64,000 nucleotides of DNA from Blattabacterium cuenoti (GCF_014251815.1 NZ_CP059202.1:558001-622000), one strand, 5' to 3'. Shown: positions 36,761 to 46,753, counted from the first letter of the stretch. Notes: generated by a model not told the origin, from the sequence alone. Translations and numbers: made by a program.

Positions 36761-38811
36761 AAATATCATTGAATTGGCTTAAAAAGTATGTATTTCCTCT
36801 TGATATAGAGGGAAATGAAATTTCAAACATATTAACCGATATTGGATTAACAGTAAAAGGAATCAATAATATTGATAAGGATATTGTTCTAGATGTTGAA
36901 ATAACACCGAATCGTACAGATGCTATGAGTCATTATGGAATTGCACGTGATTTATATGCTGTTTTAAAATTTAGAGGACATAAAGTGAATTTATCAAAAC
37001 CTGTGATAAGTAAAGGGATTGATTTCAATCAAAGATCTCATATTCAAATTTTTGTGAAAATACATGAAAAATGTATAAGATATTCCGGAATGTTTATTTC
37101 TAAAATAAAAATAGAACCATCTCCATACTGGTTAGTTTCCATATTAAAATCCATAGGAATAAAATCTATAAATAATATAATAGATACAATGCATTTTGTT
37201 ATGTATGAATTAGGGCAACCTATACATATTTTTGATATGGACCAGATAGAAAATGGAAAAATTATAATAAAAAATGCAGATAAAAATACGAATTTTCAAT
37301 CTTCAGATAATGTTATGATAAAACTTGATGAAGAAGATTTGGTTATTTGTGATGGAATGAAACCATTATCTATAGCTGGAATGATTAATCATGTGAAATC
37401 TAATATAGATGTTAGTACAAAAAATATTTTTATAGGAAGCGCTTGTTTCAATCCTATTATTATTCGAAACTTTCGAAAAAAACATTCTGTAAAAATAAAA
37501 ACACAACATATTTTTGAAAAAGACCCTGATCCTAATCAGACTATATACGCTTTACAAAGAATAGCTTTTCTTATCAAGGATATAATGAAAAATCAGATAT
37601 CATGTTCTGATATAATTGATTTTTACCCTAATCCTATATCTTTTTCAAAAATTAAACTTCGTTATAATAAAATTGTAAATATTATAGGAAAAAAAATATC
37701 GATAAAAAAAATTAGAAAAATTTTATCATTGTTAGAAATAACGATTCATTCCGAAAATAATAAGTGTTTATTTATTAGTGTTCCTTCCTATAGAACAGAT
37801 GTTCAAAGAGAAATAGATGTAATTGAAGAAATATTACGAATTTATGGAATTCATAAAATTCCAATATATAATCAAATAAAAACACCTTATCCTAAAGGAT
37901 TTTATAAAACAGAATATGAAATACAGAAAACATTTTCTGAACAATTAACCTCTTATGGTTTTCAAGAAATAATTTCTCCTACTATGACAAATGAAAAGGC
38001 TTGTTTTCTAAATTCTTTTTTTCATAGAAAAGAGATTCAAGTTCTAAATCCAGTGAATCAAAGCTATAAATTTATGCGCTCTAGCTTGTTATTCAGTATA
38101 ATAGATTGCATAAAATATAATTATAACAATAATAGAATCAATTCCAGTATAAAATTTTTTGAATTAGGGAAAGTATATTATCAAATAAATAATAAATTTT
38201 TAGAAAAAAGCTACCTTGGAATGGCTATATCGCAAAAAGAAAAAGTTCAATCTAAAAATTATCCTTTTTTTTATTTAAAAGGAATTATTGAACAAATATT
38301 TCAAAAAAGTGGAATATATAATTATACTCAAATACTTTCTGAACATCCATTATTAGAAAACGGGGTTTCTATATTGTATGATCATAAAAATTTAGTTGAA
38401 ATAGGAAAGTTTAAAAATAATGTTTTAAAAAAAAATGAAATATTTTATGCAGAAATTGATTGGAGATATTTAGTTTCTATCATTCAAGAAAAAAAAACAA
38501 TTTATATTCCATTATCTAAATACCCCTCTTCAAGAAGAGACTTGTGTTTATTAGTAGATAAAACTATTTCGTTTGAAGAAATTCATCAAATAGTTAAAAA
38601 AAAAGAAAATCATATAATCAAAAAAATACAAATATATGATTTATATGAAGGAATTCATTTACCTATATCAAAAAAATCTTATACTATAAGTTTCTTTTTT
38701 GAAAGCCCAAAAGAAACATTAACTGATAAAATTATTAGTGATTCAATGAAGGAAATCGAATTGTTTTTGAAACAAGAATTAAAGGCTGAAATAAGAGAAA
38801 AAAAGAATTAA
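36757..38811 (+). CDS. pheT: Phenylalanyl-tRNA synthetase beta subunit lacking the inserted tRNA-binding domain
   Basis: Beta subunit of the (alpha-beta)2 synthetase. It starts MKISLNWLKKYV and runs directly from GLTVKGINNID (residues 30-40) to VLDVEITPNRTDAMSH (44-59). In normal proteins about 110 residues of an OB-fold tRNA-binding (EMAP-like, B2) domain lie between these motifs; here they are missing, and the total is 684 instead of about 800. The B3/B4 region is present but eroded, the catalytic-like core follows, and the C-terminal FDX-ACB domain (YPSSRRDLCLLVD) is intact. Overlaps dnaN by 4 nt and convergent glyS by 4 nt. Confidence 0.95.
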   Translation: MKISLNWLKKYVFPLDIEGNEISNILTDIGLTVKGINNIDKDIVLDVEITPNRTDAMSHYGIARDLYAVLKFRGHKVNLSKPVISKGIDFNQRSHIQIFVKIHEKCIRYSGMFISKIKIEPSPYWLVSILKSIGIKSINNIIDTMHFVMYELGQPIHIFDMDQIENGKIIIKNADKNTNFQSSDNVMIKLDEEDLVICDGMKPLSIAGMINHVKSNIDVSTKNIFIGSACFNPIIIRNFRKKHSVKIKTQHIFEKDPDPNQTIYALQRIAFLIKDIMKNQISCSDIIDFYPNPISFSKIKLRYNKIVNIIGKKISIKKIRKILSLLEITIHSENNKCLFISVPSYRTDVQREIDVIEEILRIYGIHKIPIYNQIKTPYPKGFYKTEYEIQKTFSEQLTSYGFQEIISPTMTNEKACFLNSFFHRKEIQVLNPVNQSYKFMRSSLLFSIIDCIKYNYNNNRINSSIKFFELGKVYYQINNKFLEKSYLGMAISQKEKVQSKNYPFFYLKGIIEQIFQKSGIYNYTQILSEHPLLENGVSILYDHKNLVEIGKFKNNVLKKNEIFYAEIDWRYLVSIIQEKKTIYIPLSKYPSSRRDLCLLVDKTISFEEIHQIVKKKENHIIKKIQIYDLYEGIHLPISKKSYTISFFFESPKETLTDKIISDSMKEIELFLKQELKAEIREKKN

Positions 38812-40250
38812 ATTATATAAGACAAATTTTTTAAAATTTTTCTCAATCCAGTCTCTCGTTCTATAATTTTTGATATTTCTTTTATGTGAATTCTTTTCTG
38901 TTTCATGCTATCTCTATTTCTTATGGTTACTGTTTCTGTTTTTAGAGTGTCGTAATCTACAGTAAAACAAAATGGAGTTCCTATGGCATCTTGTCTTCGA
39001 TATAATTTTCCAATGGATTCTTTTTCATCGTATATCAATCTATGATGAATTCTTATGTCATTAAATATTTTCTTTGCTATTTCTGGTAATCCATCTTTTC
39101 TAACTAATGGGAATATAGCAGCTTTAATGGGAGATAAATAATATGGAAATTTTAATACTACACGTTTTTTTCCATTTTCTAATTTTTCTTTCTTTAATGA
39201 AGAAGAAAATATAGCTAAAAAAAGACGGTCTAATCCTAAGGATGTTTCTATGACATAAGGTATATAATTTTTTTTTAATTCGAAAATTCTTAATTTTTTC
39301 TTGGAAAAAAATTCATGATTTTTTAAATCAAAATCTCTACGAGAATGAATCCCTTCTATCTCTTGAAATCCAAAAGGAAAATGAAAGACTATATCTGATC
39401 CTGCACTTTCATAATGAGATAGATGATCATGATCGCATAATTTATAATATTTTTTATATTCTAAATTTAATTCTAAATGCCATTTTAATCGATTTTTTTT
39501 CCAATATTCATACCATTTCATTTCTTCTTCTGGAAGAGTAAAAAATTGCATTTCCATTTGTTCAAATTCCCGCATTCTAAATAGAAATTTTCTGGAGAAA
39601 ATTTCATTTCTAAACGATTTTCCTATTTGTGCAATTCCAAATGGAATTTTCATTCTGTTTGATTTTATAACATTCTGAAAATTAGAAAATATACCTTGAG
39701 CTGTTTCAGGACGAAGATATAAATCTTTTTCATTTTTGATTTTGAACATCATGTTAAAATAACGGATATCAGTCCAATTTTTGGTTTTAGAAACAGGATC
39801 ACAAATACACAACTCATCAATTAAAATTTTTATATCTACCAAATCATTTTTTTTCAAAGATTGAGACAAACGAGATAATATTTTTTCTTTTTTTTTAGGA
39901 TCATTTAAAAACTTCTCTTCTACATATTCTTGAATCAGAATTTCAGGACGATATCTTTTTTTAGAATCTTTATTGTCAATTAATAACTCACTAAATTTTT
40001 TAACATGACCGGATGCTCGCCAAATATCAGAATGCATAATAATAGAAGAATCCAATCCTACTATATTATCATGAAGTTGAGTCATTGATTTCCACCAAAA
40101 TTCTTTTATATTATTTTTTAATTCCACTCCATGTGGTCCATAATCATAAATAGCGTTTAATCCCCCATAAATTTCGCTAGAAGGAAAAATAAAACCATAA
40201 GTTTTTGCGTGAGAAATTAAAAAATCAAAAAAATGACTACATTTTTTCAT
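38808..40250 (-). CDS. glyS: Glycyl-tRNA synthetase (class II, homodimeric)
   Basis: Charges tRNA-Gly. The 480-residue protein has the N-terminal GFIFPSSEIYGGLNAIYDYGPHG (shown in part), class II motif 2 around FRNEIFSRKFLFRMREFEQMEM, SAGSDIVFHFPFGFQEIEGI-type glycine pocket residues, and motif 3 in PYVIETSLGLDRLFLAIF, followed by an anticodon-binding domain. This is the single-chain type found in Bacteroidota, not the alpha2-beta2 type. Length normal. Followed in the opposite direction by pheT. Confidence 0.95.
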   Translation of the reverse strand: MKKCSHFFDFLISHAKTYGFIFPSSEIYGGLNAIYDYGPHGVELKNNIKEFWWKSMTQLHDNIVGLDSSIIMHSDIWRASGHVKKFSELLIDNKDSKKRYRPEILIQEYVEEKFLNDPKKKEKILSRLSQSLKKNDLVDIKILIDELCICDPVSKTKNWTDIRYFNMMFKIKNEKDLYLRPETAQGIFSNFQNVIKSNRMKIPFGIAQIGKSFRNEIFSRKFLFRMREFEQMEMQFFTLPEEEMKWYEYWKKNRLKWHLELNLEYKKYYKLCDHDHLSHYESAGSDIVFHFPFGFQEIEGIHSRRDFDLKNHEFFSKKKLRIFELKKNYIPYVIETSLGLDRLFLAIFSSSLKKEKLENGKKRVVLKFPYYLSPIKAAIFPLVRKDGLPEIAKKIFNDIRIHHRLIYDEKESIGKLYRRQDAIGTPFCFTVDYDTLKTETVTIRNRDSMKQKRIHIKEISKIIERETGLRKILKNLSYII

Positions 40251-40256
40251 ATTATT

Positions 40257-41210
40257 CTACTCTACATATAAAGATAAATACTTTTCCAAATCTAATGCAG
40301 CCATACATCCAGTCCCAGCAGAAGTAATAGCTTGACGATAATTTGGATCTTGCACATCTCCTGCTGCAAATACTCCAGGTTTGCTAGTTATAGTCTTTCC
40401 TTTTTGTACAACCACATATCCTCTTTTATCTAAATCTAATTCTTTTTTTAATATTTCTGTATTAGGTACATGACCAATCGCAATAAATAAACCACTAATT
40501 AAAATAGTTTTACTGGTTTTAGTTTTTTGATTAAAAACCTTAATACCTTCCAGAAAATTATCTCCAATAATTTCTGTAACATTAGAATAAAATAAAATAC
40601 TGATATTACTTTTTTTTGAAATACGATATTGTAAAATTTTGGACGCTTTAAAATAATTTTTTCTAATGATCAAATATACTTTTCTACAAATCTTTGCTAA
40701 ATAATTTGCTTCTTCTAAAGCGGTATCACCTCCTCCTATCACAGCTACATCTTTTTCTTTATGAAAAAAACCATCACAAGTCGCACAAAAGGAAATACCT
40801 AATCCCATAAATTTTTTTTCTTTATGAATTCCTAAAAATTTGGGACTAGAACCTGTAGCTATAATTATTCCTCTACTTTCTAAATATTTTTTTTTCATAG
40901 AAAAAAAAATACGATGGATTCCTCCTTTTTTATTGGATAAAATCACATGATTCACTGATTCATTGATAATTTTAGTATTAAAACGTCCTGCTTGCTTTTT
41001 ACAGTTGTTCATTAGATCGTTTCCATTAATACCTTCAGGAAATCCAAGATAATTATCAACACTAGTTGTAGTGGTTAGCTGCCCTCCTGGTTGAAATCCA
41101 GTAAAAAGAATAGGATTCATATCAGCTCTTGCTGCATATATGGCCGCAGAATAACCAGCAGGGCCAGATCCAATAATTACACAATCTTGTATTTGTTTTT
41201 TGAGTAACAT
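40257..41210 (-). CDS. trxB: Thioredoxin reductase
   Basis: FAD enzyme that passes electrons from NADPH to thioredoxin. The 317-residue protein has the FAD motif GSGPAGYSAAIYAARA (residues 13-28), the redox-active CATCDG (about 142-147), the NADPH motif GGGDTALEEA and the second FAD motif AAGDVQDPNYRQ. Low-molecular-weight type, normal length. Located 6 nt upstream of glyS, same strand. Thioredoxin itself is outside the window. Confidence 0.95.
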   Translation of the reverse strand: MLLKKQIQDCVIIGSGPAGYSAAIYAARADMNPILFTGFQPGGQLTTTTSVDNYLGFPEGINGNDLMNNCKKQAGRFNTKIINESVNHVILSNKKGGIHRIFFSMKKKYLESRGIIIATGSSPKFLGIHKEKKFMGLGISFCATCDGFFHKEKDVAVIGGGDTALEEANYLAKICRKVYLIIRKNYFKASKILQYRISKKSNISILFYSNVTEIIGDNFLEGIKVFNQKTKTSKTILISGLFIAIGHVPNTEILKKELDLDKRGYVVVQKGKTITSKPGVFAAGDVQDPNYRQAITSAGTGCMAALDLEKYLSLYVE

Positions 41211-41254
41211 ATTATTTATTTATTTTTTTTATAATATATTGAATAATAAATTAT

Positions 41255-41689
41255 ATGCATGATTTAAACTTTTTTATAAAAAAACATTTGTATTTAAAAA
41301 AAATAAAAGATAGAATGTATATATTTTGTGTGATCAGAGAAAAATTTTATCTTTTTACTCAAGAAGAAGTAATACGACAATATATAATTTTTTTATTAAA
41401 ACAAGTAAAAAATTATAAAAACTCTAACATATGGGTAGAATATCCTTTTAAAATAAATAAATTAAAAAAACGATTAGATATTTTAGTTCAATTTAACAAA
41501 AGGCCCCACATACTTATAGAATGTAAAACTCCAAAAACTCCTATTACACAAAAAACTTTTGATCAAATTTCCATATATAACAAAACCATCAAAGCTCCAT
41601 TCTTAATGATCAGCAATGGAATCAACAATTTCATTTTTAAAATAGAAAAGTATAAAAAAAGATTTTCATTTTTAAAATATATTCCATAA
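41255..41689 (+). CDS. Stand-alone HsdR N-terminal-like nuclease domain protein
   Basis: A 144-residue protein matching the N-terminal PD-(D/E)XK nuclease domain of type I restriction HsdR subunits. Catalytic positions look intact: Asp75 in KKRLDILVQF, Glu89-Cys-Lys91 in LIECKTP and the QxxxY motif Gln104-Tyr108. No ATPase motor, methylase or specificity gene is nearby, so it is not a restriction system as it stands. Such small proteins occur across Bacteroidota as single genes; their task is not known to me. It is divergent from trxB and convergent with gapA. Confidence 0.75.
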   Translation: MHDLNFFIKKHLYLKKIKDRMYIFCVIREKFYLFTQEEVIRQYIIFLLKQVKNYKNSNIWVEYPFKINKLKKRLDILVQFNKRPHILIECKTPKTPITQKTFDQISIYNKTIKAPFLMISNGINNFIFKIEKYKKRFSFLKYIP

Positions 41690-41706
41690 CCAATAATTTA
41701 ATTATA

Positions 41707-42720
41707 TTATTCTGTTGATAAAGAATGCATATACTCGATAAGATCTAACAGTTTTGTGGAATATCCAACTTCATTATCATACCACGCCACAATTTTAAAA
41801 AAATTGGGATTCAACATAATACTAGAATTTGCATCAAAAATAGAGATTCTTTTATCTCCTACAAAATCAGATGAAACGACAGCATCTTCTGTATACCCCA
41901 ATATCCCTTTCAATGTAGTTTTAGAAGCTTGTTTCATACAGAATTTAATGTCATCGAAACTTACACTATTTTTTAGATGAACCGTGAAATCTAAAACAGA
42001 TACATCTGCCACTGGAACTCTAAAAGCCATTCCTGTTAATTTTCCATTTAAACTAGGAATAATTTTTCCTACCGCATAAGCGGCGCCTGTTGATGATGGA
42101 ATTATATTAACCAATGAAGACCTTCCTCCTCTCCAATCTCTAATAGAAGCAGAATCCACAACTTTTTGAGTTGCAGTAGAAGCATGTATTGTGGTCATCA
42201 ATCCCTCTAATATTCCAAAATTATCATTTAAAACTTTAACGATGGGAGACATACAATTTGTAGTACATGAAGCGTTAGATACAATATTTTGATCTTTTTT
42301 AAGATTTTTATGATTCACTCCCATAACAAACATAGGAATATCATCTTTAGGAGGTGCCGACAAAATCACTTTTTTAGCGCCTGATTTTAAATGAGCATTA
42401 GACAAACTTTTTGTTAAAAAAAGTCCAGTAGATTCAACAACATATTCTACATTCAAATTTCCCCAATCTAGTTTACCAGGATCCTTTTCATTAGTAACCT
42501 TAATGCGTTTTTCATTCAATATTAGATAATTTTTATCTTCAATCCGAATATTTCCTTTAAAAGGACCATGAATAGAATCATATTTTAACATATAAGCTAA
42601 ATATTCTATAGAGACCAAATCATTTATAGATACTACTTGAATAGTGTTTCTATTTAAAGCAGATAATAAAACTAGTTTTCCTATTCTTCCAATTCCATTA
42701 ATTCCTATTTTTATAGACAT
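41707..42720 (-). CDS. gapA: Glyceraldehyde-3-phosphate dehydrogenase
   Basis: Reversible oxidation of glyceraldehyde-3-phosphate. The 337-residue protein has the NAD motif [10 protein letters not shown], Asp in INDLVS (typical of NAD specificity), the catalytic Cys in [13 protein letters not shown] and the following [13 protein letters not shown]. Complete. Together with pckA it is compatible with a gluconeogenic flow toward sugar phosphates. Confidence 0.96.
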   Translation of the reverse strand: MSIKIGINGIGRIGKLVLLSALNRNTIQVVSINDLVSIEYLAYMLKYDSIHGPFKGNIRIEDKNYLILNEKRIKVTNEKDPGKLDWGNLNVEYVVESTGLFLTKSLSNAHLKSGAKKVILSAPPKDDIPMFVMGVNHKNLKKDQNIVSNASCTTNCMSPIVKVLNDNFGILEGLMTTIHASTATQKVVDSASIRDWRGGRSSLVNIIPSSTGAAYAVGKIIPSLNGKLTGMAFRVPVADVSVLDFTVHLKNSVSFDDIKFCMKQASKTTLKGILGYTEDAVVSSDFVGDKRISIFDANSSIMLNPNFFKIVAWYDNEVGYSTKLLDLIEYMHSLSTE

Positions 42721-42751
42721 ATTTCAATAATTTAATTGATTTGTTGTAAAA

Positions 42752-44545
42752 TTAATTTTTAACTTTCAAAAAAGTCATAAAAGCAGATGACGGTATTTCA
42801 ACTTTTCCTAGTTTACGCATTTTTTTCTTTCCTTTTTTTTGCTTTTCCAAAAGTTTTCTTTTTCTGGAAATATCACCTCCATAACATTTATCTGTAACGT
42901 TTTTTCTTAAAGCTTTAATAGTTTCTCTTGCCACAATTTTTCCCGATACAGATACTTGAATAGGAATACTAAATTGATGTTTCGGGATTAACACAGATAA
43001 TTCTTGACATATTTTCCTTGCTAAAAACAAAGCTTTTGTTTTATGAACTAAAAGAGACAAAGATTCTATTTTTTCGTAATTAATTAATACAGTAATTTTT
43101 TTTAAACCCGATTCTCTATAACCGATAAAATCATAGTCGAAAGAAGCATATCCATTAGAAATGGTTTTTAACTTATCATAAAAATCGAATATTATTTCAG
43201 ATAAAGGCATTTCAAACGTAATTTTTATTTTTTTAGAAGTCAAATAATTATGATTTCCAATCATAATTCCTCGTTTTTCAATGCATAATGATATTATATT
43301 TCCTATACAAACATCTTTAGTAAGAATAGAAACTAAAACATATGGTTCTTCTACTTTCTTTAATTTTTCCATTTCTGGAAAATATGAAGGATTATTAATA
43401 AACATTTTTTGACCATTTTTCATATAAACTTTATAAGAAACATTAGGTATAGTAATAATTACAGAAATATTATATTCACGTTCTAAACGGTCTTTCACGA
43501 TTTCCATATGAAGAAACCCCAAAAACCCACAATGAAAACCAGACCCTAATGCTGGAGAGGATTCAGGAATGAAAGAAAGTGCGGCATCATTTAATTGCAG
43601 TTTTTCTATAGAAGAACGTAACTCCTCATATTCATCAGAATTAACTGGATAAATGCTAGCAAAAACCATAGGTTTAAATTCTTTAAATTTTTGTATTGCT
43701 TCTTTGGCTGGTTCTTGAGCATCTGTTATAGTATCTCCTACTTTTACTTCACTTGTATTTTTTATACCAGAAACAACATATCCAACATCTCCTGTATGAA
43801 TCTGATTTTTTGAAATACGTTTTATTTTTAAAGTCCCTATTTCATTTGCAGAATAAACTTTTCCTGTGGACATAAATTGCAATTTTTGGCCTTTTCGTAT
43901 ACTCCCATTTTTAACTCTAAATAATGCTTCAATCCCTCTAAACGGATTGTATAAAGAATCAAAAATAATAGCCTGTAAAGGAGCTTTTGGATCACCTTTT
44001 GGGGCAGGAATACGTGTTACTATTTTATTTAATATATTATCAACCCCTAATCCATTTTTTGCACTAATAGGAATGATATCTTCCATTTTACATCCTACTA
44101 ATTCCATAATTTCTTTCATTACATCTTCTGGAATAGAATCGGATAAATCAATTTTGTTTAAAACTGGAATAATAGCTAGGTGATTTTTTAATGCTAAAGA
44201 AAGATTAGATATTGTTTGTGCTTGTACGCTTTTCATACAATCAACGACAAGTAAAGCTCCTTCACATGCTGCAATAGAACGTGATACTTCATATGAAAAA
44301 TCAACATGTCCAGGAGTATCAATTAAATTTAAAATGTATATTTTATTATTGTATTCATATTCCATTTGAACAGCATGACTTTTGATAGTAATCCCTCGTT
44401 CTCTTTCCAAATCCATATCATCTAATAACTGATTTCGTTTTTTTTCTGATACTGTTTTTGTCAATTCTAATAAACGATCAGCTAACGTACTTTTACCGTG
44501 ATCTATATGTGCGATAATACAAAAATTACGAATATAATGAATCAT
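42752..44545 (-). CDS. lepA: Elongation factor 4 (LepA)
   Basis: Ribosome-associated GTPase. The 597-residue protein has the G1 AHIDHGKSTLADRL, the switch RERGITIKSHAVQ, DTPGHVDFSYEV, NKIDL, and the LepA-specific C-terminal domain ending GEIPSSAF-like KVEIPSSAFM. Normal length for LepA and distinct from EF-G. It follows tRNA-Arg by 33 nt on the same strand. Confidence 0.95.
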   Translation of the reverse strand: MIHYIRNFCIIAHIDHGKSTLADRLLELTKTVSEKKRNQLLDDMDLERERGITIKSHAVQMEYEYNNKIYILNLIDTPGHVDFSYEVSRSIAACEGALLVVDCMKSVQAQTISNLSLALKNHLAIIPVLNKIDLSDSIPEDVMKEIMELVGCKMEDIIPISAKNGLGVDNILNKIVTRIPAPKGDPKAPLQAIIFDSLYNPFRGIEALFRVKNGSIRKGQKLQFMSTGKVYSANEIGTLKIKRISKNQIHTGDVGYVVSGIKNTSEVKVGDTITDAQEPAKEAIQKFKEFKPMVFASIYPVNSDEYEELRSSIEKLQLNDAALSFIPESSPALGSGFHCGFLGFLHMEIVKDRLEREYNISVIITIPNVSYKVYMKNGQKMFINNPSYFPEMEKLKKVEEPYVLVSILTKDVCIGNIISLCIEKRGIMIGNHNYLTSKKIKITFEMPLSEIIFDFYDKLKTISNGYASFDYDFIGYRESGLKKITVLINYEKIESLSLLVHKTKALFLARKICQELSVLIPKHQFSIPIQVSVSGKIVARETIKALRKNVTDKCYGGDISRKRKLLEKQKKGKKKMRKLGKVEIPSSAFMTFLKVKN

Positions 44546-44578
44546 AATTAATTATAATTTAGTTTAAAAATAATTAAA

Positions 44579-44651
44579 TAACCTTGAAGGGGATCGAACC
44601 CATACCATAGGAATCGGAATCCTATATTCTGTCCTATTAAACTACAAGGCT
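44579..44651 (-). tRNA. tRNA-Arg (CCG)
   Basis: Seventy-three bases on the minus strand: acceptor AGCCTTG pairs with CAAGGTT, D-arm is short and AU-rich, anticodon stem TAGGA/TCCTA encloses loop TTCCGAT, T-loop TTCGATC, discriminator A. Anticodon CCG reads CGG arginine codons. One T-stem mismatch and the weak D-stem indicate erosion typical of reduced genomes. CCA is not encoded. It sits between pth and lepA. Confidence 0.88.
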
Positions 44652-44672
44652 ATATTATATAATTAATTTTAT

Positions 44673-45248
44673 TTATATATGACGATTAAACATATTCATT
44701 GTTTTTTGTAATCCATTTTTTACAAATGAAAATATTATTTCTATACCTACATCTAATTTGTATGATAAATCATTGATTTCTTCATCTTTCCAGTTATCTA
44801 ATACATAAGAATCTGTTTTTTTTTTAAAATGATCTTTATTAATACCAACACCAAAACGAAGACGTGCATAATGAGATGTTCCTATTTCCTGTTCTATATT
44901 TTTTAACCCATTGTGTCCTCCATTTCCTCCTTTTCCTCTTAAACGAAAATTCCCAAAATCCAAATAAATATCATCAGATATTACAAGAATATTTTTTAAT
45001 ACTATTTTTTCTTTTTTCATCCAATATTTAACAGCTATTCCACTGCGATTCATATAAGTAGAAGGTTTTAAAAAAAAAAGTAATTTGTTATTATGATTGA
45101 ATTCTGAAATAAAACCGAGTTTTTTTTTCGAAAAATAGAAAAAATATTTCTCTGAAATTCGATCCAAAATCATAAATCCAAAATTATGTCTAGTTTTTTC
45201 ATATAAATGCCCGGGATTTCCTAATCCGACTATCAAAAACTTTACCAT
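44673..45248 (-). CDS. pth: Peptidyl-tRNA hydrolase
   Basis: Frees tRNA from prematurely released peptidyl-tRNA. The 191-residue protein has GLGNPGHLYEKTRHNFGF with the catalytic His, PSTYMNRSG with the catalytic Asn, ISDDIYLDFG, and RGKGGNGGHNGLKN. All family motifs are present and length is normal. It lies 23 nt after sucD and 21 nt before the tRNA-Arg gene. Confidence 0.95.
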   Translation of the reverse strand: MVKFLIVGLGNPGHLYEKTRHNFGFMILDRISEKYFFYFSKKKLGFISEFNHNNKLLFFLKPSTYMNRSGIAVKYWMKKEKIVLKNILVISDDIYLDFGNFRLRGKGGNGGHNGLKNIEQEIGTSHYARLRFGVGINKDHFKKKTDSYVLDNWKDEEINDLSYKLDVGIEIIFSFVKNGLQKTMNMFNRHI

Positions 45249-45271
45249 TATGTAAATAAATCATATTAATT

Positions 45272-46147
45272 TTAGTGAAGAATTTCATATACTACTTTTC
45301 CTATATTAGCCGGGGATTTAACAATATGTATTCCGCTTTCTTTCATGATTTTCATTTTTTCTTGTGCTGTTTCTATTTTTTTTTCTATAATAGCTCCAGC
45401 ATGCCCCATTGTTATCCCTTTTGGAGCTGTTTGTCCAGCTATAAAGCCTATCACCGGTTTTTTATTTCCCCATTTTTTTATCCATTCAGCTGCCTCAATT
45501 TCTAATTTTCCTCCTATTTCTCCAATCATAACAATACATTCTGTTTCTGGATCATGGAAAAATAACTTCATAACCTCTTTTATACTCATTCCGATAACAG
45601 AATCTCCTCCTATCCCAACAGCAGTAGAAATTCCATACCCTAATTTCACAATTTGATCTGCAGCTTCATAAGTCAGAGTTCCTGATCTAGAAATTATTCC
45701 TACGTTTCCTTTTTTTTTAAATACTGAATTAGGCATAATACCGACCTTAGACTCTTCTGGAGAAACGATTCCAGGACAATTTGGCCCTATTAAACGAGAT
45801 TTTTTTCCTTTTAAAAAATGTTTAATTCGAATCATATCTGAAACAGGAATTCCTTCTGTTATACACACAATAACTTGTACATTCGTATAAATAGATTCTA
45901 AAATTGCATCAGAAGCAAAAGCAGAAGGGACAAAAATTACGCTTACGTTTCCCCCTGTATGATTTACTGCTTCTTCAATAGTATTAAAAATAGGAACACC
46001 TAAATACATTTTTCCTCCTTTACCTGGAGTAATTCCTCCTACTATCAAAGTTCCATAATTTATCATTTGTTCAGTATGAAATAAACCCTCTTTCCCAGTT
46101 AATCCTTGGACAAGAACTTTAATGTTTTTATCTATCAAAATACTCAT
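45272..46147 (-). CDS. sucD: Succinyl-CoA synthetase alpha subunit
   Basis: Interconverts succinyl-CoA and succinate with substrate-level phosphorylation in the TCA cycle. The 291-residue protein has the CoA-binding VQGLTGKEGLFHTEQM, RLIGPNCPGI, SRSGTLTYEA, IGGDSVIG and the phosphorylated His in TMGHAGAII. Complete. The beta subunit is not in the window. It follows efp by 36 nt. Confidence 0.96.
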   Translation of the reverse strand: MSILIDKNIKVLVQGLTGKEGLFHTEQMINYGTLIVGGITPGKGGKMYLGVPIFNTIEEAVNHTGGNVSVIFVPSAFASDAILESIYTNVQVIVCITEGIPVSDMIRIKHFLKGKKSRLIGPNCPGIVSPEESKVGIMPNSVFKKKGNVGIISRSGTLTYEAADQIVKLGYGISTAVGIGGDSVIGMSIKEVMKLFFHDPETECIVMIGEIGGKLEIEAAEWIKKWGNKKPVIGFIAGQTAPKGITMGHAGAIIEKKIETAQEKMKIMKESGIHIVKSPANIGKVVYEILH

Positions 46148-46183
46148 AATTATTAATTAATTTTTTTTCATAAAATTTTAATT

Positions 46184-46753
46184 TTATTTTTTAATTCTTT
46201 CTATATAAGATCTATTTTCTGTATTTATTTTAACAAAATCTCCTATCTTTAGAAAAGAAGGAGCCAACAACCTAGTCCCAGTTTCTAAAATAATAAGTTT
46301 ATTGGTATTATTAATAGTGTCTCCTTTTTTTACATATTCTGTCTGTTTCACTTCCAAAATAACTGTAGAAGGTATTTTAAAAAACAAAAAAATTTTTTCT
46401 TTTTCACTTTTTACATGAAAAAAAATAGGGATTTTCACCCCTTCTTTCAAAAACTCTATATTTGTGTTTCTTATTGATTTCTTTTCTATTTGTATTTGAT
46501 CATAAGTGCTATCATCCATAAAATAAAAAATGTTTCTTTCTTTATATAAATATTTATAATAATGATACTCTATTTCAACCTTTTTTAATTTATGTTTTGA
46601 TGAAAAATTGTTTTCTAAAACATGACCTGTTACTAAATTTTTCAATTTAGTTCTAATAAAAGCATATCCTTTTCCCGGTTTTACATGAAGAAAATCAATA
46701 ATTTTGAATATTTCCTTATTCCATTGTATATATAAACCTTTTCTGATGTTCAT
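46184..46753 (-). CDS. efp: Elongation factor P
   Basis: Relieves ribosome stalling at polyproline. The 189-residue protein has the three-barrel layout; Lys28 in HVKPGKGYAF occupies the position of the modified residue at the tip of domain I. The N-terminus is a few residues shorter than usual, beginning MNIRKGLYIQW. No modification enzyme is seen here. It follows lpxC-fabZ by 16 nt, so both are probably co-transcribed. Confidence 0.95.
   Translation of the reverse strand: MNIRKGLYIQWNKEIFKIIDFLHVKPGKGYAFIRTKLKNLVTGHVLENNFSSKHKLKKVEIEYHYYKYLYKERNIFYFMDDSTYDQIQIEKKSIRNTNIEFLKEGVKIPIFFHVKSEKEKIFLFFKIPSTVILEVKQTEYVKKGDTINNTNKLIILETGTRLLAPSFLKIGDFVKINTENRSYIERIKK

Noticed and set aside
41255..41689. 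Restriction-modification system
   Set aside because: Only an HsdR N-terminal-like domain is present; no motor, methylase or specificity gene lies near.
45345..45656. 103-codon plus-strand open frame inside sucD
   Set aside because: Antisense shadow of conserved SucD coding sequence; low-complexity Phe/Ile/Ser translation.
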